A DNA stretch of 64,000 nt from CALKJU01 sp035326425. Its GTDB lineage: Bacteria > Pseudomonadota > Alphaproteobacteria > Geminicoccales > Geminicoccaceae. The notes beneath the pieces are model-generated. The model was not told the DNA's origin, ran no database searches, and was given only the letters and a program-made list of their open reading frames with translations. Positions within the stretch are counted from its first letter, which is position 1. Each line of letters opens with the position of its first letter. The stretch covers positions 105,582-169,581 of the forward strand of contig DAOLFG010000002.1 of the NCBI GenBank assembly GCA_035326425.1, given 5' to 3'. This document shows positions 35,983-44,180 of the stretch, one piece after another. The position numbers were made by a program, and so were the translations under genes.

Positions 35983-36942
35983 TCAGGTCTCGACGGTGAC
36001 GTGCGCCAGCCCGCTCATCGACGCCAGCCGCGAGCGGATCGCGTCGGCGTCGGCCGGGCCGGCGATGCTGAGGATCACCGCATGCGCGCCGGGGCCGACC
36101 CGCCAGATGTGCAGGTCGGTGATCTCGGCATCGCCGAGCGGGCCGATCCGGTCGAGAATCCGCGCCTCCAGCGTCGGATCGGTGGTGTCGAGCAGCACCG
36201 CCGCCGCATCGCGCATCAGGCGGATGGACCACATCGCGATCAGAGCCGAGCCGACCAGGCCCATGGCCGGATCGAGCCAGATCCAGCCGAGATATCGGCC
36301 GGCGAGCAGGGCCGCGATCGCCAGCAGCGAGGTGAAGGCGTCGGCCACGACATGCGCGAAGGCGGCGCGCATGTTGTTGTCGCGATGCCGCTCTCCTTCG
36401 TGCCGATGATTGTGCCCGTGGTGGTGCGCATGACCGTGGTCGTGCCCGTGCCCGCCATGGCCGCCGCCCAGCACCACGGCGCAGGCGACGTTCACGACCA
36501 GCCCCAGCACCGCCACCACCGTCGCCTCGCCGAACGCCACGGCCTGCGGCTGCACCAGGCGGAGCAGCGACTCGAAGGCTATGCCGAGCGCCACCAGGCC
36601 GAGGATCAGCCCGGAGGCGAAGCCGGCGAGGTCGCCGACCTTGCCGGTGCCGAAGCTGTAGCGCCGGTCGCGGGCATGGCGGCGGGCGAAGGCGTAGGCC
36701 CCTGCCGCTATCGCCAGGGCACCCGCATGCGTCGCCATGTGGAAGCCGTCGGCCAGCAGCGCCATCGAGTTGAAGACGAGGCCGGCGGCGATCTCGGCCA
36801 CCATCATCACCGCGGTCAGCACCACCACGACGAGCGTGCGGCGCGCGTTCTCGTCATGCGACACGCCGAGGAAGACGTGGTCGTGCGGCGCCGGCTGCAT
36901 CCTGTCGAACGCTTCCACGGGGCCCCCTCTACCGTTGCGCAT
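35983..36942 (-). CDS. Cation diffusion facilitator (DmeF-like metal exporter)
   Basis: A 319-residue CDF transporter with six membrane helices (about 35-270). The metal-site patterns are ALLADGFHMATHAGAL (about 60-75) and AFAHVVADAFTSLLA (about 193-207). Between helices IV and V is a His-rich loop with repeated HGHDHGHAH-type clusters. The layout matches DmeF cobalt/nickel exporters more than zinc CzcD. It exports divalent metal from the cytoplasm by proton antiport. No DmeR/FrmR-type regulator is adjacent. The start is uncertain: ATG 36942, GTG 36918 and ATG 36900 are all possible. Confidence 0.88.
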   Translation of the reverse strand: MRNGRGGPVEAFDRMQPAPHDHVFLGVSHDENARRTLVVVVLTAVMMVAEIAAGLVFNSMALLADGFHMATHAGALAIAAGAYAFARRHARDRRYSFGTGKVGDLAGFASGLILGLVALGIAFESLLRLVQPQAVAFGEATVVAVLGLVVNVACAVVLGGGHGGHGHDHGHAHHHGHNHRHEGERHRDNNMRAAFAHVVADAFTSLLAIAALLAGRYLGWIWLDPAMGLVGSALIAMWSIRLMRDAAAVLLDTTDPTLEARILDRIGPLGDAEITDLHIWRVGPGAHAVILSIAGPADADAIRSRLASMSGLAHVTVET

Positions 36943-36960
36943 CCCGGCTCCTGATGTGGC

Positions 36961-37020
36961 TCAGGGCGCGGGCGCTGCCAGCCTCCGGCGCACCTTCGCC
37001 ATGAACGCGGCCCGGCTCAT
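36961..37020 (-). pseudogene. C-terminal remnant of a flavodoxin-fold quinone reductase paralogue
   Basis: These 60 bases translate (minus strand) to a 19-residue tail, SRAAFMAKVRRRLAAPAP after Met. It matches the last 18 residues of the quinone reductase ending at 38166 (SRAAFLTKVKAKLASIER) at 9 of 18 positions, including the stop position. No body of that gene precedes it; ddl does, and its TGA overlaps the ATG here. I infer the tail of a truncated third paralogue. Confidence 0.6.
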
Positions 37021-38111
37021 GGGCAACCCGCTCGGCCGGCACGCGCCAGCCCGTGCGCCACCAGCCGGTCGATGACCTCGGAATAGCCGACGCCGCTGGC
37101 CGCCATCACCTTGGAATACATGCTGATGTCGGTGAAGCCGGGGATGGTGTTGAGCTCGTTGACGAGGATGCGCATCTCCGCCGTGACGAAGAAGTCGGCG
37201 CGCGCCATACCGTCGCAGCCGAGCGCGCGGAAGGCTCTCGCCGCCATGTCGCGCATCCGGCTCTCGACCTCCACGGGCAGCTCCGCCGGCACCTTCAGGG
37301 CGGCACCGCTCTCGTCGATGTACTTCGCGTCATAGCTGTAGAAGCCGTGCCGCTCGGCGGGCACGATCTCGCCCGGACGGGAGACGAACAGGCTGCCATC
37401 GGGCTCTTCCAGAACCGCGCACTCGATCTCGCGGCCCGGGATGAATTCCTCGGCGAGCAGCTTGCGGTCGTGTCGGAAGCCTTCGGCGAGCGCCGCCTCG
37501 TATTCTTCGCTCGTCGCCACCTTGCTGACGCCGACGGAAGAGCCCTGCCGTGCCGGCTTGACGAACACGGGCAGGCCGAGCTGGCTTTCGATCTCCGCGA
37601 ACGACGGAACGCGACCGGGATGGAGCGTGACCGCCCGGGCGGCAGCCAGGCCGGCCTCCCCGAACAGCCGCTTGGCGATGTCCTTGTCGAGCGCCGTCGC
37701 CGATCCGAGGATGCCGCAGCCGACGAGCGGCACGCCCGCGACCGCTGCGAGCCCCTGCACCGATCCGTCCTCGCCATGCAGGCCGTGCAGCACCGGAAAC
37801 AGGATGTCGATCGCGGGTAGCGGATAGGCGGCGCCGTCCGGCGGGAGCGCTGTCGCGCGTCCTCTGCCGCCCGGCACGAAGCAGACCTCGGTTCCGCTCG
37901 AAGGTCGCGCCAGCTCTCCGTCGTCGAAGCTGCTCAGCAGCCATTGTCCCTCGCGCGTGACGAAGACGGGCACCGCCTCGTACTTCGCCGGGTCCAGCGC
38001 ACGCATGACATTGGTCGCCGACAGGACCGAGACGTCGTGTTCCGCCGAGCGGCCGCCGAAGAGCACGGCGATGCGCAGCCTGTCTGAGGACGTTCCCACG
38101 CGATACTCCAA
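37017..38111 (-). CDS. ddl: D-alanine--D-alanine ligase
   Basis: A 364-residue ATP-grasp ligase joining two D-alanines for peptidoglycan precursors. Motifs: LFGGRSAEHDVSVLSA near 16-31, VLHGLHGEDGSVQG near 108-121, VKPARQGSSVGVSKV, RADFFVT and NELNTIPGFT. The length suits the longer DdlA class rather than the about 310-residue DdlB of mur clusters. The C-terminal tail (ARAGRAGCP) is atypical. Two 60-base samples I counted gave about 65-67% GC against 73% in a neighbouring gene. With the paralogue tail behind it, this suggests acquisition. It lies among quinone reductases, not mur genes. Confidence 0.93.
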   Translation of the reverse strand: MEYRVGTSSDRLRIAVLFGGRSAEHDVSVLSATNVMRALDPAKYEAVPVFVTREGQWLLSSFDDGELARPSSGTEVCFVPGGRGRATALPPDGAAYPLPAIDILFPVLHGLHGEDGSVQGLAAVAGVPLVGCGILGSATALDKDIAKRLFGEAGLAAARAVTLHPGRVPSFAEIESQLGLPVFVKPARQGSSVGVSKVATSEEYEAALAEGFRHDRKLLAEEFIPGREIECAVLEEPDGSLFVSRPGEIVPAERHGFYSYDAKYIDESGAALKVPAELPVEVESRMRDMAARAFRALGCDGMARADFFVTAEMRILVNELNTIPGFTDISMYSKVMAASGVGYSEVIDRLVAHGLARAGRAGCP

Positions 38112-38165
38112 GAGGCTCGGGACTCCAGAAGGCTCGGGCCATCACGAAGGCAGCGGCTCCGCCCC

Positions 38166-38759
38166 TCACCGCTCGATCGACGCCAGCTTCGCCTTCACCT
38201 TCGTGAGGAACGCCGCCCGGCTCTCCGGCGTCGAGCTGTCCATCCGGTAGTGTGCCAGCCAGAACGTCCTGCACCGCCACGGGCAGACGGCGCGCAGGCC
38301 GCGCATGATCACCCGCCGTCCCGGATCGCCGACCCAGCGCGTCAGCCACCAGGGGGCACCGTAGGTGCTGATGCCGCCGAGCAGCCGCACATGACCCATC
38401 AGCGGCCGGACCCGGCCGCCGTCGGGCGGCAGGTGGAAGGCGACGTCCGGCAGCCAGGCCCGCTCCAGCCAGCCCTTCAGCATCGCCGGCAGGCTGTACC
38501 ACCAGGTCGGATAGACGAACACCAGCCCCTCGGCCCAGCGCAGCAGCTCGACCTGCTCCTCGAGCCCGCGCCGGTTCACCGCCGGGTCGTGGTAGTCGAT
38601 GCGCTCCTGGCGGCCCATCACCGGGTCGAAGCCGCTGGCATAGAGGTCGAGCGGCCGCACCTGGTGGCCGGCGGCGCGCAGCGTCTCGACGGCGCAGCGG
38701 AACAGCGCCGTCGAATAGCTCTCGGCCACCGGGTGCGAATGCACGACCAGGATGCGCAT
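38166..38759 (-). CDS. NAD(P)H-dependent quinone reductase (flavodoxin fold), copy 1
   Basis: A 197-residue member of the flavodoxin-like NQO/KefF family: MRILVVHSHPVAESYSTALF binds FMN/FAD phosphate, and FVYPTWWYSLPAMLKGWLER is the family signature. GGISTYGAPWWLTRW follows. It is a probable soluble NAD(P)H:quinone or drug reductase; the physiological acceptor is unknown. It shares about half its residues with the gene just upstream and overlaps it by one base (TGATG), a tandem duplication in one operon. Confidence 0.88.
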   Translation of the reverse strand: MRILVVHSHPVAESYSTALFRCAVETLRAAGHQVRPLDLYASGFDPVMGRQERIDYHDPAVNRRGLEEQVELLRWAEGLVFVYPTWWYSLPAMLKGWLERAWLPDVAFHLPPDGGRVRPLMGHVRLLGGISTYGAPWWLTRWVGDPGRRVIMRGLRAVCPWRCRTFWLAHYRMDSSTPESRAAFLTKVKAKLASIER

Positions 38760-39346
38760 CAGCGAAGCCGTTCCATGGCATGGCCGACCCGACGCAGGAA
38801 GGCACGGCGGCGGGCATCGTCGGCGACGTTCATGTGATAGAGCGCGTGGTAGCTCACCCGCACCTCGCGCGAGACGAACCAGCGCAGATAACGCGTCACC
38901 AGCTTGCGCGGCGGGTCGCCCATGTACCAGGCCATCCAGCGCTGCCGGCCATAGGTGACGATGCCGGCGAGGCTGCGGATGTGCCGCAGCATCGGCCGGA
39001 CATTGGCCGGATCGCTCAGGTCGAAGGCCACGCCCGGCATGATCAGCCGGTCGAGCCAGCCCTTGAGCATCGCCGGTGCCCCGAAGCACCAGGTCGGGAA
39101 CTGCACCACCAGCGCCTCGGCCCGCTGCAGCCGCTCTATGTGCGCTTCCAGGCCCTGTCGGTTGCGCGACAGGTCGTGGTAGTGCCGGCGCTCCTCGGTC
39201 CCCAGCACCGGGTCGAAGCCCTCGGCATAGAGATCCAGCAGGTCGACCTCGTGGCCGGCGCGCTCGAGGCCGGCCAGCGCCTCGGCCCGGATGGCGCCGT
39301 GGAAGCTCTCGGGCACCGGATGGCAATAGACGTAGAGCACGCGCAT
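38759..39346 (-). CDS. NAD(P)H-dependent quinone reductase (flavodoxin fold), copy 2
   Basis: A 195-residue paralogue of the downstream gene: MRVLYVYCHPVPESFHGAIR, LVVQFPTWCFGAPAMLKGWLDR and GIVTYGRQRWMAWYMG. FMN/FAD-dependent two-electron reduction of quinones or nitro compounds is the family role. It is preceded by the RidA-family gene (3 bp gap) and followed by copy 1, so three leftward genes form a tight unit. A shared detoxification role is inferred. Confidence 0.88.
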   Translation of the reverse strand: MRVLYVYCHPVPESFHGAIRAEALAGLERAGHEVDLLDLYAEGFDPVLGTEERRHYHDLSRNRQGLEAHIERLQRAEALVVQFPTWCFGAPAMLKGWLDRLIMPGVAFDLSDPANVRPMLRHIRSLAGIVTYGRQRWMAWYMGDPPRKLVTRYLRWFVSREVRVSYHALYHMNVADDARRRAFLRRVGHAMERLR

Positions 39347-39349
39347 CGG

Positions 39350-39733
39350 TCAGCCGGCGGCGATCGCCTCGATCTCCACCTTGCAGGTCGGCAGGGCGAG
39401 GCCCTTCACCACCAGCAGGGTCGAGGCCGGCGGCGGATCGGCCACCCAGGCGTCGCGCACCGCCATGTAGTCGGCGCGGTAGGCGAGGTCGGTGAGGTAG
39501 ACCGACAGACGCACCACCTGCCCGCGCCCCATGCCGACGGCGGCGAGACTGGCGTCGATATGGGCGAAGGCCAGCCGTGTCTGCTCGGCCACGGCATCCG
39601 GCACCGAGCCGTCGGCGGCGACGCCGAGCTGGCCGGAGACGAAGGCGAGCTTTCCGGCGAACGGCACCGCGACCACCTGCCGGTAGCGGCCATAGGGCTT
39701 CGGCACGGCTTCCGGATCGAGGTGAAGTCGCAT
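39350..39733 (-). CDS. RidA/YjgF family protein
   Basis: A 127-residue RidA-fold protein: YRQVVAVPFAGKLAFVSGQL, EQTRLAFAHIDASLAAVGMGRGQVVRLSVYLTD-type core, and STLLVVKGLALPTCKVEIEAIA at the C-terminus. RidA trimers hydrolyse reactive enamine/imine intermediates; the conserved Arg of RidA proper is not obvious here (LPTCKVEIE rather than the usual R-VEIE form), so the enzymatic role is uncertain. It is the first gene of a leftward trio with the two quinone reductases and is divergent from the creatininase gene. Confidence 0.8.
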   Translation of the reverse strand: MRLHLDPEAVPKPYGRYRQVVAVPFAGKLAFVSGQLGVAADGSVPDAVAEQTRLAFAHIDASLAAVGMGRGQVVRLSVYLTDLAYRADYMAVRDAWVADPPPASTLLVVKGLALPTCKVEIEAIAAG

Positions 39734-39814
39734 TCCTGCTCCTGCCCGTGGTTGCCCTGGCCATGGCGCGCATGCGATGCAGCGGCCGGGACGATGATCG
39801 GGGAGACGGGCGAC

Positions 39815-40636
39815 ATGGGCAAGACGCTGCCGGCCTACTGGCAGGATCTGGCGAGCCGCGAGTTCGCCTCGCTCGATGCCGAGCGCACCGTGGCGCTGCT
39901 GCCGGTGGCCGCCATCGAGCAGCACGGGCCGCACCTGCCGGTCTCGGTCGACGCCACCATCAACCAGGGCGTGGTGAGCCGCCTGCTGGAGCTGGCGCCC
40001 GCCGGCACGCCGCTCCTGGTGCTGCCGATGCAGAGCGTCGGCAAGAGCGACGAGCACATCGCCTATCCCGGCACGCTGACGCTGACTTATGAGACGCTGA
40101 TACGGGTCTGGACCGAGATCGGCGCCAGCGTCGCCCGCGCCGGCGTGCGCAAGCTGGTGCTGCTGAACAGCCATGGCGGGCAGATAGCACCGATGCAGGT
40201 CACCGCCCGCGAGCTGCGCATCCGCCAGCACATGTTCGCCGTGGCCGCGAGCTGGTTCGCCTTCGGCCCGCCCGAGGGCATGTTCGACGCCGACGAGCGT
40301 CGCCACGGCATCCATGCCGGCACCATGGAGACGGCGATGATGCTGGCGCTGCGGCCCGACCTCGTGCGCATGGACCTCGCCCGCGACTTCCGCCCCACCA
40401 CCATCGGGCTGGCCGAGACCTCGCCCCGCCTGGCCTCGCTGGGTGCCGCCGGCTTCGGCTGGCAGGCCCAGGATCTCCACCCCTCGGGCGCCTGCGGCGA
40501 CGCCTCGAAGGCCACGGCCGAGATGGGCCGCGCCTGCATCGACCACGCGGCCGCGGCCCTTCTCGACCTGGTCGCCGAGGTGAGTGCGCTGTCCATGTCA
40601 CGGTTGGACATCGAACCGGACCCGATGGCCGTCTGA
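39815..40636 (+). CDS. Creatininase family amidohydrolase
   Basis: A 273-residue metal-dependent amidohydrolase. Metal ligands are in AIEQHGPHLPVSVDA near 31-45 and in LLNSHGGQIAP near 110-120, with the Glu in HAGTMETAMML. Members hydrolyse creatinine or related cyclic amides and formamides (for example in mycofactocin or riboflavin pathways); the substrate here is unknown. The ATG at 39815 is chosen since GGGGAG precedes it by 9 nt; an ATG at 39794 is in frame. The Rrf2 gene follows. Confidence 0.85.
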   Translation: MGKTLPAYWQDLASREFASLDAERTVALLPVAAIEQHGPHLPVSVDATINQGVVSRLLELAPAGTPLLVLPMQSVGKSDEHIAYPGTLTLTYETLIRVWTEIGASVARAGVRKLVLLNSHGGQIAPMQVTARELRIRQHMFAVAASWFAFGPPEGMFDADERRHGIHAGTMETAMMLALRPDLVRMDLARDFRPTTIGLAETSPRLASLGAAGFGWQAQDLHPSGACGDASKATAEMGRACIDHAAAALLDLVAEVSALSMSRLDIEPDPMAV

Positions 40637-40640
40637 ATCC

Positions 40641-40679
40641 TTGAAGAGACATCGCCTGAGCTGTATTCATATAGAATAC
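40641..40679 (+). promoter_or_regulatory. Promoter and palindromic operator of the Rrf2 gene
   Basis: TTGAAG (40641-40646), a 17-bp spacer and TATTCA (40664-40669) form a plausible promoter. Over the -10 lies a perfect palindrome GTATTC-ATATA-GAATAC (40663-40679), 14 bp ahead of the Rrf2 ATG. Its position suggests autorepression. A similar site lies in the promoter of the next gene. Confidence 0.65.
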
Positions 40680-40693
40680 GTAGGCAAAGGCTC

Positions 40694-41131
40694 ATGCTGT
40701 CGCACAAGGCCAAGTACGCGCTTCGGGCGCTCCTCATGCTGGCGCGTCGTCCCAGCGAGGAATTGTTGCAGGTCGCCGAGATCGCCGAGGTCGAGAACGT
40801 GCCGCGCAAGTTCCTCGAGGCGATCCTCGGCGAGCTGGCCAAGGACGGCGTTCTTTCCAGCCAGCGCGGCAAGGGCGGCGGCTACCGCCTGGCGCGGCCA
40901 GCCGACACCATCACCTTCGGCCAGATCGTCCGCCTCATCGACGGCCCGCTGGCACCGGTGCCGTGCGCCAGCGTCACCCGCTACCGCCGCTGCAACGACT
41001 GCCCGGACGAGCGCACCTGCGCCATCCGCCACGTCATGCGCCGCGTCCGCGACGCCATGGCCGACGTGCTCGACCGCACCACCCTCGCCGACGTCGCCGT
41101 GCGCTCGGAAGTGGAAGCGCTGCTCGCCTGA
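40694..41131 (+). CDS. Rrf2-family transcriptional regulator with Cys cluster
   Basis: A 145-residue winged-helix regulator. MLSHKAKYALRALLMLARR and the recognition segment NVPRKFLEAILGELAKDGVL are followed by the wing, SQRGKGGGYRLARP. In the C-terminal half, Cys residues are spaced CASVTRYRRCNDCPDERTC (about 90-108), so a Fe-S cluster or thiol sensor is possible as in IscR/NsrR relatives. Upstream of a sulfate-transport set, it is a good candidate sulfur-status regulator, analogous to CymR/CysR in other bacteria (inference). The operator palindrome lies in its own promoter. Confidence 0.88.
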   Translation: MLSHKAKYALRALLMLARRPSEELLQVAEIAEVENVPRKFLEAILGELAKDGVLSSQRGKGGGYRLARPADTITFGQIVRLIDGPLAPVPCASVTRYRRCNDCPDERTCAIRHVMRRVRDAMADVLDRTTLADVAVRSEVEALLA

Positions 41132-41150
41132 TGCACCCTCCGGTGGCCTA

Positions 41151-41178
41151 TTGACTATTCCTATCGAACTCATAGACA
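41151..41178 (+). promoter_or_regulatory. Promoter with Rrf2-like site ahead of the FAD/NAD(P)-binding gene
   Basis: TTGACT (41151-41156), a 16-bp spacer and TAGACA (41173-41178). Within the spacer, CTATTCCTATCGAACTC (41155-41171) matches the Rrf2-gene palindrome at 12 of 17 positions, sharing TATTC-n-TAT-n-GAA. Control by the upstream Rrf2 protein is inferred. Confidence 0.55.
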
Positions 41179-41247
41179 TTAACGCCACGTGAGCCCCTCA
41201 CCCCGTGGCAGCCATGCCGCGGGCAATAGCCAACGGGAGGACCCGCC

Positions 41248-42717
41248 ATGTGGCAGACGACGGGCGCACCACGCGCCTTCGATCCTGCACCCACAGCCGC
41301 GACGCCCTACCACGCCGGCTCGGACCGTCCCTGCCGCATCGCCGTCATCGGCGCCGGCTTCAGCGGCGCGCTGACCGCCATCCACCTCCTCTGGCACTGC
41401 CGCCCCGGCGAGCGCGTCTATCTCGTCGAGAAGAGCGGCCGCCTCGGCCAGGGCCTGGCCTACGCCACCGCCAACCCGCAGCACCTGCTCAACGTCCGCG
41501 CCTCGCGCATGAGCGCCTTCGAGGACGAGCCCGACCATTTCCTGCGCTGGCTCGACCAGCTGCCGCCGGCCGAGCGCGAGGCCGCCGGCGTCAGCACCGG
41601 TGCCGGCATCTTCGTGCGCCGCAGCGTCTACGGCGACTACATCCAGAGCCTGCTGCGCGACGCCATCAACCGGCTGGGCGGTGCCCGCAACCTGTTCATC
41701 GTCACCGATTCCGCCGTCGGCCTGAAGCCGATCGACGGCGGCCTCGACCTCGAGACCGCCTGCGGCCGCTGCTATGGCGTCGATGCCGCCGTGCTGGCGC
41801 TGGGCAACTTCCCGCCGGACAACAGCGACGCGCCGAGCCAAGCCGGCAGCCCGTGGGATCCGCAGGTGCTCGATCGCCTCGACCCTGGCCGGCCGCTGCT
41901 GCTGCTCGGCACCGGCCTCACCATGGTCGACATCTGCATCGAGCTGCTGGGCCGCGGCTTCACCGGGCCGATCCATGCCATGTCGCGGCGCGGCCAGCTG
42001 CCGCAGCCGCATGCTCCCGCCCCGACCTGGTCCGGCCTCCATCTCGACGCCGAGGACCGCCGCTCGGTCGCCAGCCTGCTGCGCGCCGTCCGCCGCTGCG
42101 TCGCCGAGGCGCGCGAGCAGGGCGTCGGCTGGCGCTCGGTGATGGACTCGCTGCGGCCGCACATCCAGCTGCTGTGGCAGGAGATGTCGCCGGCCGACCG
42201 CCACCGCTTCCTGCGCCACCTCCGTCCCTGGTGGGACAGCCACCGCCACCGCGTCGCCCCCACCATCGCCCGTGTGCTCGACGGCGCCCGCGCCGAGGGG
42301 AGGCTGAAGGTGCTGGCCGGCCGGCTGGAACGTCTCGAGCCCGATGGCGCCGGCATCGTGGCGCACTGGACGCAGCGCGGCGGTGTCGCCGGCGAGCCCA
42401 TCGCCGTGCAGCGCGTCATCAACTGCACCGGCCCCGGCGGCGATCTCACCCGCGTCGACGACCCGCTGGTGCAGCAGCTGCTCCGCGACGGCCTCGCCCG
42501 CCAGGATCGCTGGCGGCTCGGCCTCGAGACTTCGGGGGCCGGCGCCATCGTCGGGCATGACGGCCGGCCCTCGGCCCGGCTGTTCGGCGTCGGACCGGTG
42601 ACGCGCGGCACCTTCTGGGAGATCACCTCGGTGCCGGACATCCGCCAGCAGGCCGAGCAGGTGGCGCTGCTGGCGCTCGACGCCGCCCGCCGCCATGCCG
42701 CCGGCCTCGCCGCCTAG
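41248..42717 (+). CDS. FAD/NAD(P)-binding protein
   Basis: A 489-residue protein of the FAD-NAD(P)-binding family. The Rossmann motif IAVIGAGFSGALTAIHLL is near 31-48, and AYATANPQHLLNVRASRMSAF near 73-93 is the family fingerprint. A second nucleotide segment, LLLLGTGLTMVDI, is near 217-229. Members are uncharacterised, and in many proteobacteria they sit by sulfur-assimilation genes. The start has GGGAGG 8 nt upstream. A promoter with a likely Rrf2 site lies ahead. Redox support for sulfate use is inferred only from context. Confidence 0.8.
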   Translation: MWQTTGAPRAFDPAPTAATPYHAGSDRPCRIAVIGAGFSGALTAIHLLWHCRPGERVYLVEKSGRLGQGLAYATANPQHLLNVRASRMSAFEDEPDHFLRWLDQLPPAEREAAGVSTGAGIFVRRSVYGDYIQSLLRDAINRLGGARNLFIVTDSAVGLKPIDGGLDLETACGRCYGVDAAVLALGNFPPDNSDAPSQAGSPWDPQVLDRLDPGRPLLLLGTGLTMVDICIELLGRGFTGPIHAMSRRGQLPQPHAPAPTWSGLHLDAEDRRSVASLLRAVRRCVAEAREQGVGWRSVMDSLRPHIQLLWQEMSPADRHRFLRHLRPWWDSHRHRVAPTIARVLDGARAEGRLKVLAGRLERLEPDGAGIVAHWTQRGGVAGEPIAVQRVINCTGPGGDLTRVDDPLVQQLLRDGLARQDRWRLGLETSGAGAIVGHDGRPSARLFGVGPVTRGTFWEITSVPDIRQQAEQVALLALDAARRHAAGLAA

Positions 42718-42750
42718 CCGGCCGGCACAATAGGGGACGCACCAGGGAAC

Positions 42751-42778
42751 TGGACAGCCCCTTAAAACCTAGTATACC
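42751..42778 (+). promoter_or_regulatory. Candidate promoter of the sulfate transport genes
   Basis: TGGACA (42751-42756), a 16-bp spacer and TATACC (42773-42778) lie in the AT-rich 92 bp spacer before the small membrane protein gene. The spacer contains CTTAAAACCTAG. No clear copy of the Rrf2 palindrome was found here. Confidence 0.45.
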
Positions 42779-42810
42779 GATGGACAAACATCCATCGAGG
42801 GAGATGGACG

Positions 42811-43074
42811 ATGCGAGCGATGCCCCAGTACCGCGCCGAGCTGGCCTTCGCGAGCCGGCAGGCCCCCGACCTCGGCGGCCGCCATGGCGGCCGCGACCTC
42901 GCCTTCGCCGGCGGCGAGTGGCAGCCGGTCCTGCCGACCTTCGGCCAGAGCCTCGTCGCCCTGCTGGTCGTCCTGGCCCGGCTCGTCGAGCGGATCGCCA
43001 CGGGCATCGGCCGGGCCGGCTGGCTGGCTCCCGTGCTCGTGGCCGTCCTCGCCTGGGTCGGCCTGCAGGGCTGA
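42811..43074 (+). CDS. Small membrane protein upstream of sulfate transporter
   Basis: An 87-residue protein with a polar N-terminal half (about 1-45) and one or two hydrophobic stretches: SLVALLVVLARLVERI (about 47-62) and GWLAPVLVAVLAWVGLQG (about 70-87). A GGGAG site precedes the ATG. It is the first gene behind the putative sulfate promoter, 57 bp before cysP, so it may be part of the sulfate regulon. I recognise no family. Confidence that it is a gene rests on position, ribosome-binding site and fit. Confidence 0.6.
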   Translation: MRAMPQYRAELAFASRQAPDLGGRHGGRDLAFAGGEWQPVLPTFGQSLVALLVVLARLVERIATGIGRAGWLAPVLVAVLAWVGLQG

Positions 43075-43131
43075 CCGACACCCCTTCCCACCGCGCCGGC
43101 CGCCGGCCGGCGACGCGAACGGAGATCCACC

Positions 43132-44172
43132 ATGCAGCTTCGACGCCAGCTGATGCGCAGCGCCCTCGTGGCCGCCGCCCTCCTCGGCTCCGCCGCCATC
43201 GGCCTTCCGGCCGTCCCGGCGCGCGCCGACACCACCCTGCTCAACGTCTCCTACGACCCGACCCGCGAGCTCTACCAGGAGGTCAACAAGGCCTTCGCCG
43301 CCAAGTGGAAGGCCGAGACCGGCGAGACGCTGACGGTCCGCGCCTCGCACGGCGGCTCGGGCAAGCAGGCCCGCTCGGTGATCGACGGCCTGGATGCCGA
43401 TGTCGTCACCCTGGCGCTGGCCAGCGACATCGACGCCATCGCCGAGCTCTCCGGCAAGCTGCCCAAGGACTGGCAGGCACGCCTGCCGCACAACAGCTCG
43501 CCCTACACCTCGACCATCGTCTTCCTGGTGCGCGCCGGCAACCCCAAGGGCATCAAGGACTGGTCCGACCTCGTGAAGCCCGGCACCCAGGTCATCACGC
43601 CCAATCCCAAGACCTCGGGCGGCGCTCGCTGGAACTACCTGGCGGCCTGGGGCTACTCGCTCGACCGGACCGGCGGCGACGAGGCCAAGGCCAAGCAGTT
43701 CGTGGGCGATCTGTTCCGCAACGTGCCGGTGCTCGACACCGGTGCCCGCGGCTCGACCACCACCTTCGTGCAGCGCGGCCTCGGCGACGTGCTGCTGGCC
43801 TGGGAGAACGAGGCCTTCCTGGCGCTCAACGAGTTCGGCGCCGACAAGTTCGAGATCGTGGTGCCGTCCGAGAGCATCCTGGCCGAGCCGCCGGTGGCGG
43901 TGGTCGACGGCAATGTCGACGCCAAGGGCACCCGCAAGGCCGCCGAGGCCTATCTCGCCTTCCTCTACTCGCCGGAAGGCCAGGCGCTCGCCGCCAAGCA
44001 CTACTACCGTCCCGCCGAGCCGCAGCACGCCGCCGCCGAGGACATCGCCCGCTTCCCGAAGGTGAAGCTCACCAGCATCGACGATCCGAAGTTCGGCGGC
44101 TGGGTCAAGGCGCAGAGCTACCACTTCGCCGATGGCGGCGTGTTCGACCAGATCTACAAGCCCTCGAACTGA
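43132..44172 (+). CDS. cysP: Sulfate ABC transporter periplasmic binding protein
   Basis: A 346-residue secreted protein with a signal peptide (about 1-32, ending VPARADT). The Sbp/CysP fold shows LLNVSYDPTRELYQEVNKAF, the sulfate-contact segment RASHGGSGKQARSV, and NPKTSGGARWNYLAAWGY. CysP and Sbp cannot be separated by eye, so thiosulfate may also bind. It is followed 8 bp later by cysT, then cysW and cysA: a complete ABC importer. Confidence 0.94.
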   Translation: MQLRRQLMRSALVAAALLGSAAIGLPAVPARADTTLLNVSYDPTRELYQEVNKAFAAKWKAETGETLTVRASHGGSGKQARSVIDGLDADVVTLALASDIDAIAELSGKLPKDWQARLPHNSSPYTSTIVFLVRAGNPKGIKDWSDLVKPGTQVITPNPKTSGGARWNYLAAWGYSLDRTGGDEAKAKQFVGDLFRNVPVLDTGARGSTTTFVQRGLGDVLLAWENEAFLALNEFGADKFEIVVPSESILAEPPVAVVDGNVDAKGTRKAAEAYLAFLYSPEGQALAAKHYYRPAEPQHAAAEDIARFPKVKLTSIDDPKFGGWVKAQSYHFADGGVFDQIYKPSN

Positions 44173-44180
44173 GCCGAGCG

